From NCBI RefSeq assembly GCF_014467235.1, contig NZ_NKHP01000006.1, positions 124,001 to 188,000 of the forward strand: 64,000 nt of DNA, given 5' to 3'. Both the position numbers and the translations under genes were made by a program. The DNA is from Xenorhabdus indica (GTDB lineage: Bacteria; Pseudomonadota; Gammaproteobacteria; Enterobacterales; Enterobacteriaceae). Below the pieces are notes generated by a model, which ran no database searches, was not told the DNA's origin, and was given only the letters and a program-made list of their open reading frames with translations. Position 1 is the first letter of the stretch. Each line of letters begins with the position of its first letter. Below are positions 39,929-51,136 of this stretch, piece after piece.

Positions 39929-41089
39929 TTGATTAAGTCAGCTATATTGGTTCTGGAAGATGGAACCCAATTTCACGGTCGCGCCATAGGTGCAGAAGGT
40001 GTGGCTGTTGGAGAAGTGGTCTTCAATACCTCAATGACCGGATATCAAGAAATACTTACCGACCCTTCCTATTCCCGCCAAATTGTTACTCTCACCTATC
40101 CTCATATTGGTAATGTCGGCATCAATGCCGCTGATGAAGAATCTCCCACCATTCAAGCCCAAGGCTTAGTCATCCATGATTTACCTCTGATAACCAGCAA
40201 CTACCGCAGTGAAGACAATCTGTCTAACTACTTAAAGCGTCATAACATTGTTGCCATTGCTGATATTGATACTCGTAAACTGACCCGTCTGTTACGGGAA
40301 AAAGGTGCACAGAACGGCTGTATCATTGCAGGTGATGAGGTAGATGCTCAAGTTGCTCTTGAAAAAGCGAAAGCATTTCCCGGCTTGAAAGGTATGGATT
40401 TAGCGCAAGAAGTGACTACCACACAAGCTTATCAGTGGTTACAGGGAAGCTGGACACTGGCAGATGGATTACCAGAAGCTTGTAAAGAGCAAGAACTGTC
40501 ATACCATATTGTTGCTTATGATTTTGGGGTTAAGCGTAATATTCTGCGTATGTTGGTAGATCGCGGCTGCCACGTTACTGTCGTGCCAGCAAAAACCTCC
40601 GCAGACGAGGTACTGGAAATGGCACCGGATGGTATTTTCCTGTCTAACGGCCCTGGCGATCCAGAGCCTTGTGATTATGCTATCGAAGCAATCAAAACTT
40701 TCCTGAACACCGAGATCCCTGTATTTGGTATCTGCCTGGGCCACCAGTTACTGGCATTAGCAAGCGGTGCAAAAACTGTAAAAATGAAGTTTGGTCACCA
40801 CGGCGGCAACCACCCTGTTAAAGATTTGGATCGTAATGTCGTCATGATCACCGCACAGAACCACGGATTCGCCGTTGATGAAAACTCATTACCGGCAAAT
40901 CTGCGTGTGACTCATAAATCACTCTTTGATGGTACTCTGCAAGGTATCCACCGTACTGACAAACCTGCATTCAGTTTTCAGGGACACCCTGAAGCCAGCC
41001 CTGGTCCACATGAAGCCGCGTCTCTGTTCGATCACTTTATTGAATTGATTGAACAGTATCGTCAGCAAGATATTCAGAACACCAAATAA
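39929..41089 (+). CDS. carA: Carbamoyl-phosphate synthase small (glutaminase) subunit
   Basis: About 386 residues from the TTG at 39929, which has GGAGG upstream and gives (M)[20 protein letters not shown], as in E. coli where carA also uses a UUG start. The class I amidotransferase site is [12 protein letters not shown] (nucleophile Cys), with the catalytic His in [12 protein letters not shown]. It supplies ammonia from glutamine to CarB. The in-frame extension to 39905 lacks a ribosome site. Confidence 0.97.
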   Translation: MIKSAILVLEDGTQFHGRAIGAEGVAVGEVVFNTSMTGYQEILTDPSYSRQIVTLTYPHIGNVGINAADEESPTIQAQGLVIHDLPLITSNYRSEDNLSNYLKRHNIVAIADIDTRKLTRLLREKGAQNGCIIAGDEVDAQVALEKAKAFPGLKGMDLAQEVTTTQAYQWLQGSWTLADGLPEACKEQELSYHIVAYDFGVKRNILRMLVDRGCHVTVVPAKTSADEVLEMAPDGIFLSNGPGDPEPCDYAIEAIKTFLNTEIPVFGICLGHQLLALASGAKTVKMKFGHHGGNHPVKDLDRNVVMITAQNHGFAVDENSLPANLRVTHKSLFDGTLQGIHRTDKPAFSFQGHPEASPGPHEAASLFDHFIELIEQYRQQDIQNTK

Positions 41090-41105
41090 TCAGGAGAAAA
41101 GGAAA

Positions 41106-44100
41106 ATGGCAAAACGTACTGATATTAAAAGTATCCTGATCTTGGGTGCAGGTCCGATTGTGATTGGTCAAGCATGTGAATTTGACTACTCAGGAGCACA
41201 GGCTTGTAAAGCTCTGAGGGAAGAAGGCTATCGGGTCATACTGGTGAACTCTAACCCTGCCACTATCATGACCGATCCAGGAATGGCAGATGCCACTTAC
41301 ATTGAGCCAATTCATTGGGAAGTCGTACGCAAGATTATTGAAAAAGAGCGCCCGGACGCAATTTTGCCAACCATGGGGGGGCAAACAGCACTGAACTGCG
41401 CACTGGAACTAGAACGTCAGGGCGTACTACAAGAATTCGGTGTAACTATGATTGGTGCCACCGCAGATGCAATTGATAAAGCAGAAGATCGTCAGCGTTT
41501 TGACAAGGCGATGAAAAAAATCGGCTTGGATACTGCACGTTCTGGAATTGCTCATTCGATGGAAGAAGCACTGGCTGTAGCCGAAGACGTTGGCTTCCCT
41601 TGTATTATCCGTCCTTCTTTCACTATGGGCGGAACAGGGGGAGGTATCGCTTATAACCGCGAAGAATTTGAAGAGATCTGTGAACGTGGTTTAGATCTCT
41701 CCCCAACCAATGAATTGCTGATCGATGAATCTCTGATTGGTTGGAAAGAGTATGAAATGGAAGTAGTACGTGACAAGAACGATAACTGCATCATCGTCTG
41801 CTCCATTGAAAATTTCGACCCAATGGGGATCCATACTGGTGACTCCATTACTGTGGCTCCCGCTCAGACATTGACTGATAAAGAGTACCAAATCATGCGT
41901 AATGCCTCCATGGCCGTACTGCGTGAAATTGGTGTAGAAACCGGTGGTTCAAACGTACAGTTTGCTGTTAACCCTAAAAATGGTCGCCTGATTGTCATCG
42001 AGATGAACCCGCGTGTATCCCGTTCATCCGCTCTGGCCTCCAAAGCGACAGGCTTCCCTATCGCGAAAATTGCAGCAAAACTGGCGGTTGGTTATACCCT
42101 TGATGAACTGATGAACGATATCACGGGTGGGCGTACTCCAGCCTCTTTCGAACCATCAATTGACTATGTAGTGACTAAGATCCCTCGCTTTAACTTCGAA
42201 AAATTTGTCGGCAGCAATGATCGCCTGACAACTCAGATGAAATCTGTCGGTGAAGTCATGGCAATTGGCCGCACTTTCCAGGAATCCCTGCAAAAAGCTT
42301 TGCGTGGCCTGGAAGTCGGAGCAACCGGTTTCGATCCGAAAGTCAATCTGGATGACCCGCAATCACTGACCAAAATCCGCAGCGAACTAAAAGATGCAGG
42401 CGCTGAGCGCATCTGGTATGTCGCAGATGCTTTTCGTGCCGGTATGTCCGTTGATGGTCTCTTTAACCTGACCAACATTGACCGCTGGTTCCTGGTACAG
42501 ATCGAAGAACTGGTACGTCTGGAAGAACAAGTAGCAGAGCAAGGCATCAACGGTCTGACTTCCGACTTCCTGCGTCAGCTCAAGCGTAAAGGTTTTGCAG
42601 ATGCACGCTTGGCAAAACTGGTCGGCGTATCCGGTAAAGAGATCCGCAAACTGCGCCATGATTACAACCTGTATCCGGTTTACAAACGAGTAGATACCTG
42701 TGCCGCAGAGTTTGCAACTGACACTGCCTACATGTATTCCACTTATGAAGATGAATGCGAAGCTAATCCAAATAGCGACAAGCCGAAAATTATGGTATTG
42801 GGTGGTGGCCCGAACCGTATCGGCCAGGGCATTGAATTCGATTATTGCTGTGTACACGCTGCACTGGCGTTACGTGAAGATGGTTATGAAACCATCATGG
42901 TTAACTGTAACCCAGAAACGGTTTCAACAGATTACGACACTTCTGACCGCCTTTACTTTGAGCCGGTAACACTGGAAGACGTACTGGAAATCGTACGCGT
43001 TGAGCAACCAAAAGGTGTGATCGTACAGTATGGTGGTCAAACGCCACTGAAACTGGCCCGCGAACTGGAAGCAGCAGGCGTACCAATTATCGGCACCAGC
43101 CCGGATGCCATTGACCGTGCAGAAGACCGTGAGCGTTTCCAACAGGCGGTAAATCGTCTTGGTCTGAAACAACCAGCCAATGCCACTGTCACCACTATTG
43201 AACAGGCGGTAGAGAAAGGCAACAACATTGGCTACCCGCTGGTGGTTCGTCCTTCTTATGTATTAGGTGGTCGTGCAATGGAAATCGTGTACGATGAATC
43301 AGACCTGCGCCGTTACTTCCAAACCGCTGTGAGTGTTTCCAACGATGCTCCGGTTCTTCTGGATCGATTCCTTGATGATGCTGTTGAAGTCGATGTTGAT
43401 GCTATCTGTGACGGAGAACGAGTCCTGATAGGTGGCATTATGGAACATATCGAACAGGCGGGTGTTCACTCTGGTGACTCAGCCTGCTCCTTGCCTGCAT
43501 ATACCTTAAGCAAGGAGATTCAGAATGTTATGCGTCAACAGGTTGAAAAACTGGCTTTTGAATTACGTGTCCGTGGTTTGATGAATGTCCAGTTTGCTGT
43601 GAAAAACAACGAAGTGTACCTGATCGAAGTGAACCCACGTGCAGCACGCACGGTTCCATTTGTTTCCAAAGCGACAGGTCTGCCACTGGCGAAAGTCGCA
43701 GCACGTGTGATGGCCGGGCAATCCTTGCAGTCACAGGGTGTCACGAAAGAAATCATTCCTCCTTACTATTCTGTGAAAGAAGTGGTATTGCCATTCAACA
43801 AATTCCCAGGAGTTGACCCGATTCTGGGGCCAGAAATGCGCTCTACAGGTGAAGTGATGGGTGTTGGCCGCACTTTTGCGGAAGCCTTCTCCAAAGCGAT
43901 GCTCGGCAGTAACTCCACTATGCGTAAAAAAGGCCGGGCGTTACTGTCAGTACGTGAAGAGGATAAAGGGCGTATTGTTGATTTAGCAGCCAAACTGCTC
44001 AAACATGGCTTTGAGCTGGACGCGACTCACGGTACAGCCGTTGTATTGGGTGAAGCTGGGATCAACCCACGTCTGGTAAACAAAGTTCATGAAGGCCGTC

Positions 44101-44330
44101 CACATATTCAAGACAGAATTAAAAACGGTGAGTATGACTATATCGTCAATACCACTGCTGGCCGCCAGGCAATTGAAGATTCAAAACTGCTTCGTCGCAG
44201 CGCACTACAATATAAAGTGCACTATGACACCACCCTGAATGGCGGTTTTGCAACCACGATGGCTCTCAGTGCTGATCCGACTGAGCAGGTAATTTCTGTC
44301 CAGGAAATGCACGCAAAAATCACCGGATAA
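41106..44330 (+). CDS. carB: Carbamoyl-phosphate synthase large subunit
   Basis: 1074 residues from ATG 41106 behind AGGAGAAAAGG. Two homologous ATP-grasp halves are present ([12 protein letters not shown] after the first, [11 protein letters not shown] in the second), and the C-terminal allosteric domain ends with [13 protein letters not shown]. It makes carbamoyl phosphate for arginine and pyrimidine synthesis. It is translated with carA from one operon. Confidence 0.99.
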   Translation: MAKRTDIKSILILGAGPIVIGQACEFDYSGAQACKALREEGYRVILVNSNPATIMTDPGMADATYIEPIHWEVVRKIIEKERPDAILPTMGGQTALNCALELERQGVLQEFGVTMIGATADAIDKAEDRQRFDKAMKKIGLDTARSGIAHSMEEALAVAEDVGFPCIIRPSFTMGGTGGGIAYNREEFEEICERGLDLSPTNELLIDESLIGWKEYEMEVVRDKNDNCIIVCSIENFDPMGIHTGDSITVAPAQTLTDKEYQIMRNASMAVLREIGVETGGSNVQFAVNPKNGRLIVIEMNPRVSRSSALASKATGFPIAKIAAKLAVGYTLDELMNDITGGRTPASFEPSIDYVVTKIPRFNFEKFVGSNDRLTTQMKSVGEVMAIGRTFQESLQKALRGLEVGATGFDPKVNLDDPQSLTKIRSELKDAGAERIWYVADAFRAGMSVDGLFNLTNIDRWFLVQIEELVRLEEQVAEQGINGLTSDFLRQLKRKGFADARLAKLVGVSGKEIRKLRHDYNLYPVYKRVDTCAAEFATDTAYMYSTYEDECEANPNSDKPKIMVLGGGPNRIGQGIEFDYCCVHAALALREDGYETIMVNCNPETVSTDYDTSDRLYFEPVTLEDVLEIVRVEQPKGVIVQYGGQTPLKLARELEAAGVPIIGTSPDAIDRAEDRERFQQAVNRLGLKQPANATVTTIEQAVEKGNNIGYPLVVRPSYVLGGRAMEIVYDESDLRRYFQTAVSVSNDAPVLLDRFLDDAVEVDVDAICDGERVLIGGIMEHIEQAGVHSGDSACSLPAYTLSKEIQNVMRQQVEKLAFELRVRGLMNVQFAVKNNEVYLIEVNPRAARTVPFVSKATGLPLAKVAARVMAGQSLQSQGVTKEIIPPYYSVKEVVLPFNKFPGVDPILGPEMRSTGEVMGVGRTFAEAFSKAMLGSNSTMRKKGRALLSVREEDKGRIVDLAAKLLKHGFELDATHGTAVVLGEAGINPRLVNKVHEGRPHIQDRIKNGEYDYIVNTTAGRQAIEDSKLLRRSALQYKVHYDTTLNGGFATTMALSADPTEQVISVQEMHAKITG

Positions 44331-44391
44331 TATGCCCTATGGATTTCAAGATGCAGGCAACAAAGAGGCAACTTGGAAAACAAAGGATATA
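44330..44391. repeat. Palindromic intergenic repeat, copy F
   Basis: ATATGCCCTATGGATTTCAAG at the left end, AGGCAACTTGGAAAAC on the right and GGATATAAG at the end reproduce the family layout. It starts at the last base of the carB stop codon. Confidence 0.7.
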
Positions 44392-44404
44392 AGCGAATAA
44401 AATA

Positions 44405-44454
44405 CAGCTCCCCTAAAGCGTTAGTTATCCAACAAATAAGGGAGCTGCTTTTTT
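44405..44454 (+). terminator. Terminator of carAB
   Basis: CAGCTCCC (44405-44412) pairs with GGGAGCTG (44440-44447), followed by CTTTTTT. Confidence 0.82.
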
Positions 44455-44578
44455 AGCTGCTATTTTTATCTGGAGGGAATTTTGAATCCAAAGAGCGTCT
44501 TATTTTGAAATTAAAAAAAGCCACCCCCATTCTGAGATGGCCTTCATGCAACATTAATAACTGTCTTTCTGAACAATA

Positions 44579-44857
44579 TCAGTATAAGTCTAATATTGTT
44601 TCAGCTACACAGGTATATTGGTTGTTTATATGGGGCTTTGGGCTAGTGAAGCAATCTTCCAGAAACCAGCTTGCCGGTGTTTTCAGGGTAATAGAGACAA
44701 CAACTAGCTGCTCCAGACTAATTCGGTTAGTTCCTCGTTCATAACGTGATAACTGCTGATGGCTGACGCCAATTCTGTCCGCCAGCTCTGCTGCTGTTAT
44801 CCCAAGCTCTTTTCGCTTCATTTGGATCCTTTTACCTACCAGCATACTGACTCGCAT
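44579..44857 (-). CDS. mrxJ: MrpJ-type helix-turn-helix regulator of fimbriae
   Basis: 92 residues with an XRE/Cro-type helix-turn-helix: VGKRIQMKRKELGITAAELADRIGVSHQQLSRYERGTN. The SQQQ/SHQQxSRYERG pattern and the position as the last gene of a fimbrial operon match MrpJ of Proteus and MrxJ of Xenorhabdus. MrpJ represses flagellar genes when fimbriae are made. Eighteen bases separate it from the preceding gene, so it is in the same transcript. Confidence 0.85.
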   Translation of the reverse strand: MRVSMLVGKRIQMKRKELGITAAELADRIGVSHQQLSRYERGTNRISLEQLVVVSITLKTPASWFLEDCFTSPKPHINNQYTCVAETILDLY

Positions 44858-44875
44858 AATCTCTTTACTCTCAAT

Positions 44876-45712
44876 TTATAAATAGGTTAATAAAACAACT
44901 GCTGTACCTTCATACTTACCGGCTTTTGGTTGTGTTAATGTGTGCAATATTGATGTCAGGGTAAAATTTGAGGGAATATTTTTCCCTTGGGCGATAACAC
45001 GCACGCCATCTGTCGCATCCCTTCCATCAATCTGCAATGTCGCGTAAATTTGCTTATGAGTATCGAGATAAATTTTGGGCTCACTATTAATGGATTTGAC
45101 TTGCAACATTATCTTGTTGCTGCGAAGTGCACATTTCAATTGCCCATTAATTGAGCGAGTGGCATTATTAACTTCTGAAGCTTTTAATTCCCCGTAGGCA
45201 ATTTCAGAAGGTATGTTGATTTCACAGCTTTGATTTATAGGTGGTAATTTGTTGCAAGTGGAGTTAGGAAATTTCATTGCGATACCATAACCCGATGATA
45301 TCTGCTTGGTGTAAAACAAACCTATACATTCGGCATCTGCGGTAATAATAGGAAACGTCACCCGGATAGGGATTCCGAGCTGTCTTTTATAGGCTCGCAT
45401 GACTTCTGCGGTTGTCCGGTACTTTTGTGCGTCATTCAGGCATATATTTGCCTCAACACAGGAACCATACATGCCCGGCTGATTATTAATATATTGAACA
45501 TCAGGGCCAACATAACATGGATCATTACCATAACAAGGATTGCCTGCCCCCTCTTCTTCTGTCCATTCAATAATCTCCATGGTAGTGATAATTCGTTTAC
45601 CCGATATAATAGTATTTACTGGCATAACATAAGCGCCACCATAGGTATATGAAGCACTAAAGAAAAGCAACAATGCTGCAAACTTCATCAACGATTTTTT
45701 AATATGGTGCAT
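44876..45712 (-). CDS. mrxH: Fimbrial tip adhesin-like protein
   Basis: 278 residues. A signal peptide (hydrophobic FAALLLFFSASYTYG) is followed by a Cys-containing N-terminal domain and a C-terminal pilin-like domain ending in YEGTAVVLLTYL. Size and place in the operon match MrpH, the tip adhesin of MR/P fimbriae. The receptor is unknown. It is exported to the cell surface through the usher pathway. Confidence 0.75.
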   Translation of the reverse strand: MHHIKKSLMKFAALLLFFSASYTYGGAYVMPVNTIISGKRIITTMEIIEWTEEEGAGNPCYGNDPCYVGPDVQYINNQPGMYGSCVEANICLNDAQKYRTTAEVMRAYKRQLGIPIRVTFPIITADAECIGLFYTKQISSGYGIAMKFPNSTCNKLPPINQSCEINIPSEIAYGELKASEVNNATRSINGQLKCALRSNKIMLQVKSINSEPKIYLDTHKQIYATLQIDGRDATDGVRVIAQGKNIPSNFTLTSILHTLTQPKAGKYEGTAVVLLTYL

Positions 45713-45779
45713 AATTTATTTCCCTAAATAACATCAAACTCAGGTTGAATATCATGGGGTGAAAAAGAAGCCGGAATCG

Positions 45780-46364
45780 CTATTCATAACTGAGCTCAAA
45801 AGTTGCCATTGCATTGAACTCTCCTACACCAATCTTGTTTTGCAGAAGCGCACTGGGATCAGCTTTTACATATGCCTGAAACGGGATTACATTGTTACTG
45901 CTCGTATCAGAGAGTCTAAATTGAGCCGTTTTATTAAAAGGGAGTGGTGTACCATCCAGTTTTTCCATACCAATGGCTGCACCTGAAGCACTGCTGCCAT
46001 AACTGAATGCTAATAATCCGGGCTGCTCTCTGCTTTCCTGTCCGATAAACCTGATTTTCACTTTCTGGGCCGCTCTGGGATCACATTCTTCCAAATGTAG
46101 CCGGAGCTGTTGGCTTGGCGTACGGTGATACAGATAAAGATCCCGGTTGATAATGTTGCCAAAATTGACTTCCATGAATTTATCTTCCGGTTTAATCACA
46201 CAAGGGGGGGCGAGTACGGTCATTGTGATTCTGACATTTTGGCGTAAGTTATCTTTTGCATAAGCACCTTGCTGACTGCCAATCCCTAACAGAAATAATA
46301 CCGATGGCACCAATGTCTTCAGTGCGTAGTGAAAGAGCTTCATACTTAACAAATTCATTATCAT
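45780..46364 (-). CDS. mrxG: Minor fimbrial subunit
   Basis: 194 residues. A hydrophobic leader ends near GAYA, and the mature part is a chaperone-usher pilin with paired cysteines (PCVIKP ... ECDPRAA). The C-terminus ends FNAMATFELSYE, the beta-strand used for donor-strand exchange. The second ATG (46358) is better spaced from the GGGAT site than the first. Probably an adaptor between rod and tip. Confidence 0.8.
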   Translation of the reverse strand: MIMNLLSMKLFHYALKTLVPSVLFLLGIGSQQGAYAKDNLRQNVRITMTVLAPPCVIKPEDKFMEVNFGNIINRDLYLYHRTPSQQLRLHLEECDPRAAQKVKIRFIGQESREQPGLLAFSYGSSASGAAIGMEKLDGTPLPFNKTAQFRLSDTSSNNVIPFQAYVKADPSALLQNKIGVGEFNAMATFELSYE

Positions 46365-46451
46365 TTATCCCAAAACCCGTTACGATCTGGTGAAGTCTGC
46401 TTTTTGATCCCATCAAGCTGCTTATGACGGGATATGACTACCAAGAACCAA

Positions 46452-47210
46452 TCAGTTCCCTTCATCTACAACCTTTGTCACTACACAAGTATTATCACTA
46501 CAGTTGAATGTTAACTGTGGGCGTCCACCATAATCATTAACATAAGTCAGTACTGGTTGATTACCGAATGAACTAACCGTTCCTCCCAGTTTGTCACTGC
46601 TTTTGGGCGCCAGCATTAAGGGCTTAAAACCGTCTACACTTTTACCATTTACCTTATTTGAAGCTTCTGAAATTGTGATGTAATAAGGTGTTGGATTGTT
46701 CACCACATATTGGTTTCCCTGACGGCTTAAGGTCAGTTTTTCCTGCCACGGGTTATCATGATCAATACGGCGTGCGATAATGGCCTCCGGGCGGTAGAAC
46801 AATTTGATTTTCGTTTGTAAAGCTATTTGCAAGACATTTGGTTTCTCACTGCGCGGGGGTATTTCACGAACATTGAAATAAAACACACTTTCTCTATCTT
46901 GTGGCAACTGGGCCACTGCGGGCAGTGTCTGGATCTTGATTTGGCTTTTTGCTCCAGCTTCAACACGCTGTACAGGGGGAATAACAACGAGTGGGCTGTT
47001 GATCTTATTTCCCTTATCATCTTCAAACCATGCCTGGGCTAAATGCGGCAAATCAAGATGTTGATTTTCAATATTCAGGCTGACAGATTTCTCATTCCCA
47101 TTAAAAATAACGCGGGTACGATCCAATGCTATCGCCGCCATTGTCTGATGTACTGACATTAAATTTGTTACCGTTATGGCCGCCATCATTAGAATTTTTT
47201 TCAGTTTCAT
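46452..47210 (-). CDS. mrxD: Periplasmic fimbrial chaperone
   Basis: 252 residues with a signal peptide (MMAAITVTNLMSVHQTMAAI) and two Ig-like domains. The PapD-type features are ALDRTRVIFNG near the start, SVFYFNVREIPP, and IKLFYRPEAI. It caps and delivers subunits to the usher. A cysteine pair near the C-terminus (NCSDNTCVV) is seen in MrpD-like chaperones. Confidence 0.9.
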   Translation of the reverse strand: MKLKKILMMAAITVTNLMSVHQTMAAIALDRTRVIFNGNEKSVSLNIENQHLDLPHLAQAWFEDDKGNKINSPLVVIPPVQRVEAGAKSQIKIQTLPAVAQLPQDRESVFYFNVREIPPRSEKPNVLQIALQTKIKLFYRPEAIIARRIDHDNPWQEKLTLSRQGNQYVVNNPTPYYITISEASNKVNGKSVDGFKPLMLAPKSSDKLGGTVSSFGNQPVLTYVNDYGGRPQLTFNCSDNTCVVTKVVDEGN

Positions 47211-47342
47211 AGTGTCATCTGCTTATACTCAAAAAAGATCATTTTTATATTGCTGGTGCCGACTAATATCGGTATACCTATGCCAAATAAAGCAATGCAA
47301 TACTCTATTAAAGATCAATTAAATGGATTTTTTTATTACATT

Positions 47343-50012
47343 TTATTTATCTTCATCTTTTAAAAACTGACAAGGTAGCAAAAATGCAGTTAAATAATCT
47401 GACGAAATTTCATCTGGCACAATAATCTCACATTGAGCACGTCCATCCCAATGCACCTTCAGTTTTTCACCTTTGTTCATTCCGGTCAGATAAGCATATC
47501 CGTCATCATTGACAATTCCGATTTCCCGTTGACTTGCATTAACGATAGATGCCCCAAAAGGTGGGAATGTACCATCAGGCAAACGAATAGTTGTCATAGC
47601 CTTGAGTCCTGATATGACCTGAAATTTACGGTAACCAATTGCACCTTCTGTCAACGTTGCCAATTGAACAGAGCGCAATGCTTCTACATCGTCCGGTAAT
47701 TTGTCTAAGTCAATATTTGCGGTATTGCGGTAGTAATTGTTTACATCTACCAGCACAGCTTTACCAAAATGGTTGGTATATACTGCCGAACCGAACGCCC
47801 GGACAGGAACATTGCCAACACCTTCGGTATCCACCATCAGGCGGGTTGCGCCAGGCATATTAGTGCGATGTAAAGCTGCACCATTGGCAGTGACAGTAAC
47901 TCCCCCCTGCAAGCCGAGTGCTACAGTAGTATTGCCACCATCCTGATAACTGGCGCTGGCAGTCAGCAATGCACGATCACCATAGTGGGTGTAATAACCA
48001 TTTGCTGATGCCTTACCATGAATATTCGTACCTGCTGATATGCGATAGTTATTGCGATCATCAAGACGGTCAAAATAACCTATCGAATGGGAATTTCCCT
48101 GACGATTGGTCATTCCGTTATAGCTAAGGGTGCTACTTTCTCCCCACGGAATAGAAAGATTCAAGTAAATACCGTCATCTTTTTTATTATCAAAATTGTT
48201 ACGGTAAGCTGACAGGTTCACATTGATATTTTTATAACGCCCAATATCAATATACTTAGACAGGGATACGTTATAGTAGTCGTTTGCTGACCGATTCCAG
48301 TAGGTCTGATGGCTATAGCTGAGGTAAGCACTGAGGCCAATATCTGTAAACTGTTGATTAAACATCACGGTATACATTTCTTTTCCACTATCGGAAGAAA
48401 CGTTGCGATAGCGGCGATCGATATATTGTCCCATATTCATAAAGTTGCGTTCAGAGAAACGATATCCGGCAAAAGTTACCTGACTGTTGTATTGATCAAA
48501 ACGTTTCGAATAACTGAAACGATAAGATCCCCCGGTAAAGGTCTTGTTCTCTCCCGGCAATTTTGCTCTTGACTCCGTCACGTCAAACGACAATGCCCCC
48601 AACACCATCAAGTCACGACCAACCCCCAGTGATAAAGCGTTGTAGTCACCTGCTCCCAAAAAACCACCATACAATGACCAGCCGTTATTGATCCCCCAGG
48701 AGAATTCTCCGAGACCGAAGGCCGGCCCTTCACGACGATGTTTATCATTAGTAGATTGTCCACCCACCAACTTGTATTGCACACGTCCGGGGCGTGTCAG
48801 GTAAGGGATCGTTGCGGTGTTAACCTGAAACTGTTGTACACTTCCATCCTGCTCTTCAACTCTGACATCCAAAGCGCCTGACACTGCATCACTGAGATCC
48901 TGAATTCGGAATGGCCCTGACGCAACCTGAGTTTCATACAATACTCTCCCCATCTGACTCACCGTCACCTTGGCATTGGTTCTCGCGACACCAGTGACCT
49001 CAGGGGCATAGCCACGTAAGTTCGGCGGCAACATGTTCTCATCAGTCACCAAACTGATACCGGTATAACGAAAGCTATCAAAGAGGTTTGAATTGAGGTA
49101 ATCCTCTCCCAACGTCAACTTTGCTTCTAAACGAGGAAGTGCACGATACAGGTAGTATCGGCTCCAATCCCAGTCACGGCGTTCTTTGCCACCTGATCGA
49201 TGTGAGTTGTCTGCTTTATCATGTTTGGTCTTGAAACGATGATATCTGGCCTGCCAGTCAGCCCGAAAACGCCATGCACCCAAATTCATGCCCGCCGTTC
49301 CGTTAGCACTTATCTGTTGGTTATTCCGATCATGAGTCGGTTTCGATGTTTGCGCATTAACGTTATAGTCAAACAATAATCCGGTTATCCCCTCATCCCA
49401 ACGGGACGGAGGATCCCAATCCGGCAAGTCATATTCCAGATAGCTTTTAGGAACAATCAGATACAACGTATAGGTGGCCAGATCCCCCCTTGCCGACATA
49501 CCCGGTAGTGTATTGAGATCAAGACATTTTCCATCATTCTGCCAACCTAATTTTTCCACCCACTTTGGTTTAAGAGCGATTTGTTTGATTAATTCAGGGG
49601 ATATACAGGCTTCACTACCTTTCGAATCATCAGCCGAAGCCATAAAATCGATAGAATGGGTATCTGGGAACTCCTCCTTATTCATCCGAACAGCCATCAT
49701 ATAATTCCCCGGCATGATATAGCCTGCGCGAGAGAACTGTTCTAAATTAATATTGCTACGTTCACTGATATCCAGCGCATCAATGTTGAATTCAATTGGC
49801 TTAGAATAGGCGATCTGAATACCGGATACCGCAAACAGTATCAAAGCAGAAAGAGGTTTAATTCCGGATATTAAGTGTTCTATTTGTATTTTATTCGTTA
49901 TCTTCTTTTTATTAATCACGTATTTTTTATTAAAGGTGTTTATACTATTACTGTTCTTTTTTTTATTAATAGAAGAAAAATAATGATTCATAGAATCTGA
50001 AAATAAAGCCAT
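47343..50012 (-). CDS. mrxC: Outer-membrane fimbrial usher
   Basis: 889 residues of the FimD/PapC family. The mature part begins KPIEFNIDALD and has the GYIMPGNYMMAV block, a beta-barrel, a plug domain and a C-terminal region with PFGASIVN and the terminal Cys pair. An unusual leader of about 70 residues, basic and Asn/Lys-rich, precedes the hydrophobic signal segment (PLSALILFAVSGIQIAYS). AGAGG just before the ATG supports this long start. It secretes and assembles the subunits. Confidence 0.92.
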   Translation of the reverse strand: MALFSDSMNHYFSSINKKKNSNSINTFNKKYVINKKKITNKIQIEHLISGIKPLSALILFAVSGIQIAYSKPIEFNIDALDISERSNINLEQFSRAGYIMPGNYMMAVRMNKEEFPDTHSIDFMASADDSKGSEACISPELIKQIALKPKWVEKLGWQNDGKCLDLNTLPGMSARGDLATYTLYLIVPKSYLEYDLPDWDPPSRWDEGITGLLFDYNVNAQTSKPTHDRNNQQISANGTAGMNLGAWRFRADWQARYHRFKTKHDKADNSHRSGGKERRDWDWSRYYLYRALPRLEAKLTLGEDYLNSNLFDSFRYTGISLVTDENMLPPNLRGYAPEVTGVARTNAKVTVSQMGRVLYETQVASGPFRIQDLSDAVSGALDVRVEEQDGSVQQFQVNTATIPYLTRPGRVQYKLVGGQSTNDKHRREGPAFGLGEFSWGINNGWSLYGGFLGAGDYNALSLGVGRDLMVLGALSFDVTESRAKLPGENKTFTGGSYRFSYSKRFDQYNSQVTFAGYRFSERNFMNMGQYIDRRYRNVSSDSGKEMYTVMFNQQFTDIGLSAYLSYSHQTYWNRSANDYYNVSLSKYIDIGRYKNINVNLSAYRNNFDNKKDDGIYLNLSIPWGESSTLSYNGMTNRQGNSHSIGYFDRLDDRNNYRISAGTNIHGKASANGYYTHYGDRALLTASASYQDGGNTTVALGLQGGVTVTANGAALHRTNMPGATRLMVDTEGVGNVPVRAFGSAVYTNHFGKAVLVDVNNYYRNTANIDLDKLPDDVEALRSVQLATLTEGAIGYRKFQVISGLKAMTTIRLPDGTFPPFGASIVNASQREIGIVNDDGYAYLTGMNKGEKLKVHWDGRAQCEIIVPDEISSDYLTAFLLPCQFLKDEDK

Positions 50013-50599
50013 AACATCCTCTGAGCAATGAATCGTTAATAACCCAATTTGAATTTAGCTGTTGTCTGATACTGCCAAGTCTGTATGCGTATAGGACTAT
50101 CGCCTAATAGATCGCATCATTAAAGTTCATCGCTCTCACTTAAGGATCCTACAGATACCGGGGATTGCAGAGGTAACCACATGTCCTGCTTATCCGTAAT
50201 ATATTACGTTCTCTGTTTGTGATTCACTGAATTACCGTACAGCGGGAAGTAGAGGAAACATGTCACCATCGGTAGCCATTAAAAATTACTTAACATGGCA
50301 AAATATCTTTATTTTCCGAATACCACCAATAGAGAACACCATAGATTAAATCAATAAAAAAGGGTATTTCAAATTACTTCCATGGGAATAATTCTATTAA
50401 TGTCATACTCTGCTGACTAATTTGACAATAATATTGATTTATATCAATAAGACAAAGCACATTACAGAATATTCTAATCATGTACTGCTAACATATTAGT
50501 TCCCAGAAATACCCTAAAGACATTATCAAGAAACCCGGTAAATCAATAGCAATGAATTTCCTGATGTTCAATTACCAAAATTATCAGTCAGTAAAAGTA
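50013..50599. other. Long spacer between the major subunit and usher genes
   Basis: 587 bases on the operon strand with no convincing gene and no strong terminator. In related mrx loci the major subunit is transcribed mostly alone, so processing or partial termination here is expected but was not seen directly. Confidence 0.5.
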
Positions 50600-51136
50600 T
50601 TATTGATAATTTAATGTAAAGTTAGCAATAGCAGTGAAGTTACCAGGGACAACTATGCTTTCACCTTTATCATCACTTAAATTAGTACCTTGCAGGTACG
50701 CTGCAAATTGCAAATCATTGTTACCTTCGTGCAGAGATAATAGTTTACTTGCTGTTCCCAGAGGCAATCTGTTATCACCAGCATCAGTAATAGCAATTGC
50801 CGCGCCTTTCGCTGTTCCTTCAATACCTAAATAACCTGGCTGACCACTAGCTATAGCGCCAGTGAAAGTCGTTTCTACACCTTTCAGAGTCTGTGTAGTG
50901 CAATTTTCTAATTCAATTTTGAAATGTTTAGATTCTGAACGCCCTTGTTTTTTCAAAATGTGGCTGGAAACAGCCCCCATATCAACTGCAATATTGGTAT
51001 TTTTAATTGAACAAGGTGCATCAATGATAGAACCAGTAAATGTAACCGTACCATTACCTTGGTTAGCCGCATTTGCAGCGCCTGCTGTTAAAGCCACACC
51101 AAAACCTAAAATCATTGCCAATTTATTCATTTTCAT
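50600..51136 (-). CDS. mrxA: Major fimbrial subunit (MrxA-like)
   Basis: 178 residues. A signal peptide (MKMNKLAMILGFGVALTAGAANA) is followed by NQGNGTVTFTGSIIDAPCSI, the typical start of type 1-like pilins, with the second cysteine in ELENCTTQTLKG and a C-terminal FTAIANFTLNYQ. It is the rod subunit. Xenorhabdus MrxA has been reported as a pore-forming insecticidal pilin, so a role in insect virulence is possible. Confidence 0.9.
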   Translation of the reverse strand: MKMNKLAMILGFGVALTAGAANAANQGNGTVTFTGSIIDAPCSIKNTNIAVDMGAVSSHILKKQGRSESKHFKIELENCTTQTLKGVETTFTGAIASGQPGYLGIEGTAKGAAIAITDAGDNRLPLGTASKLLSLHEGNNDLQFAAYLQGTNLSDDKGESIVVPGNFTAIANFTLNYQ

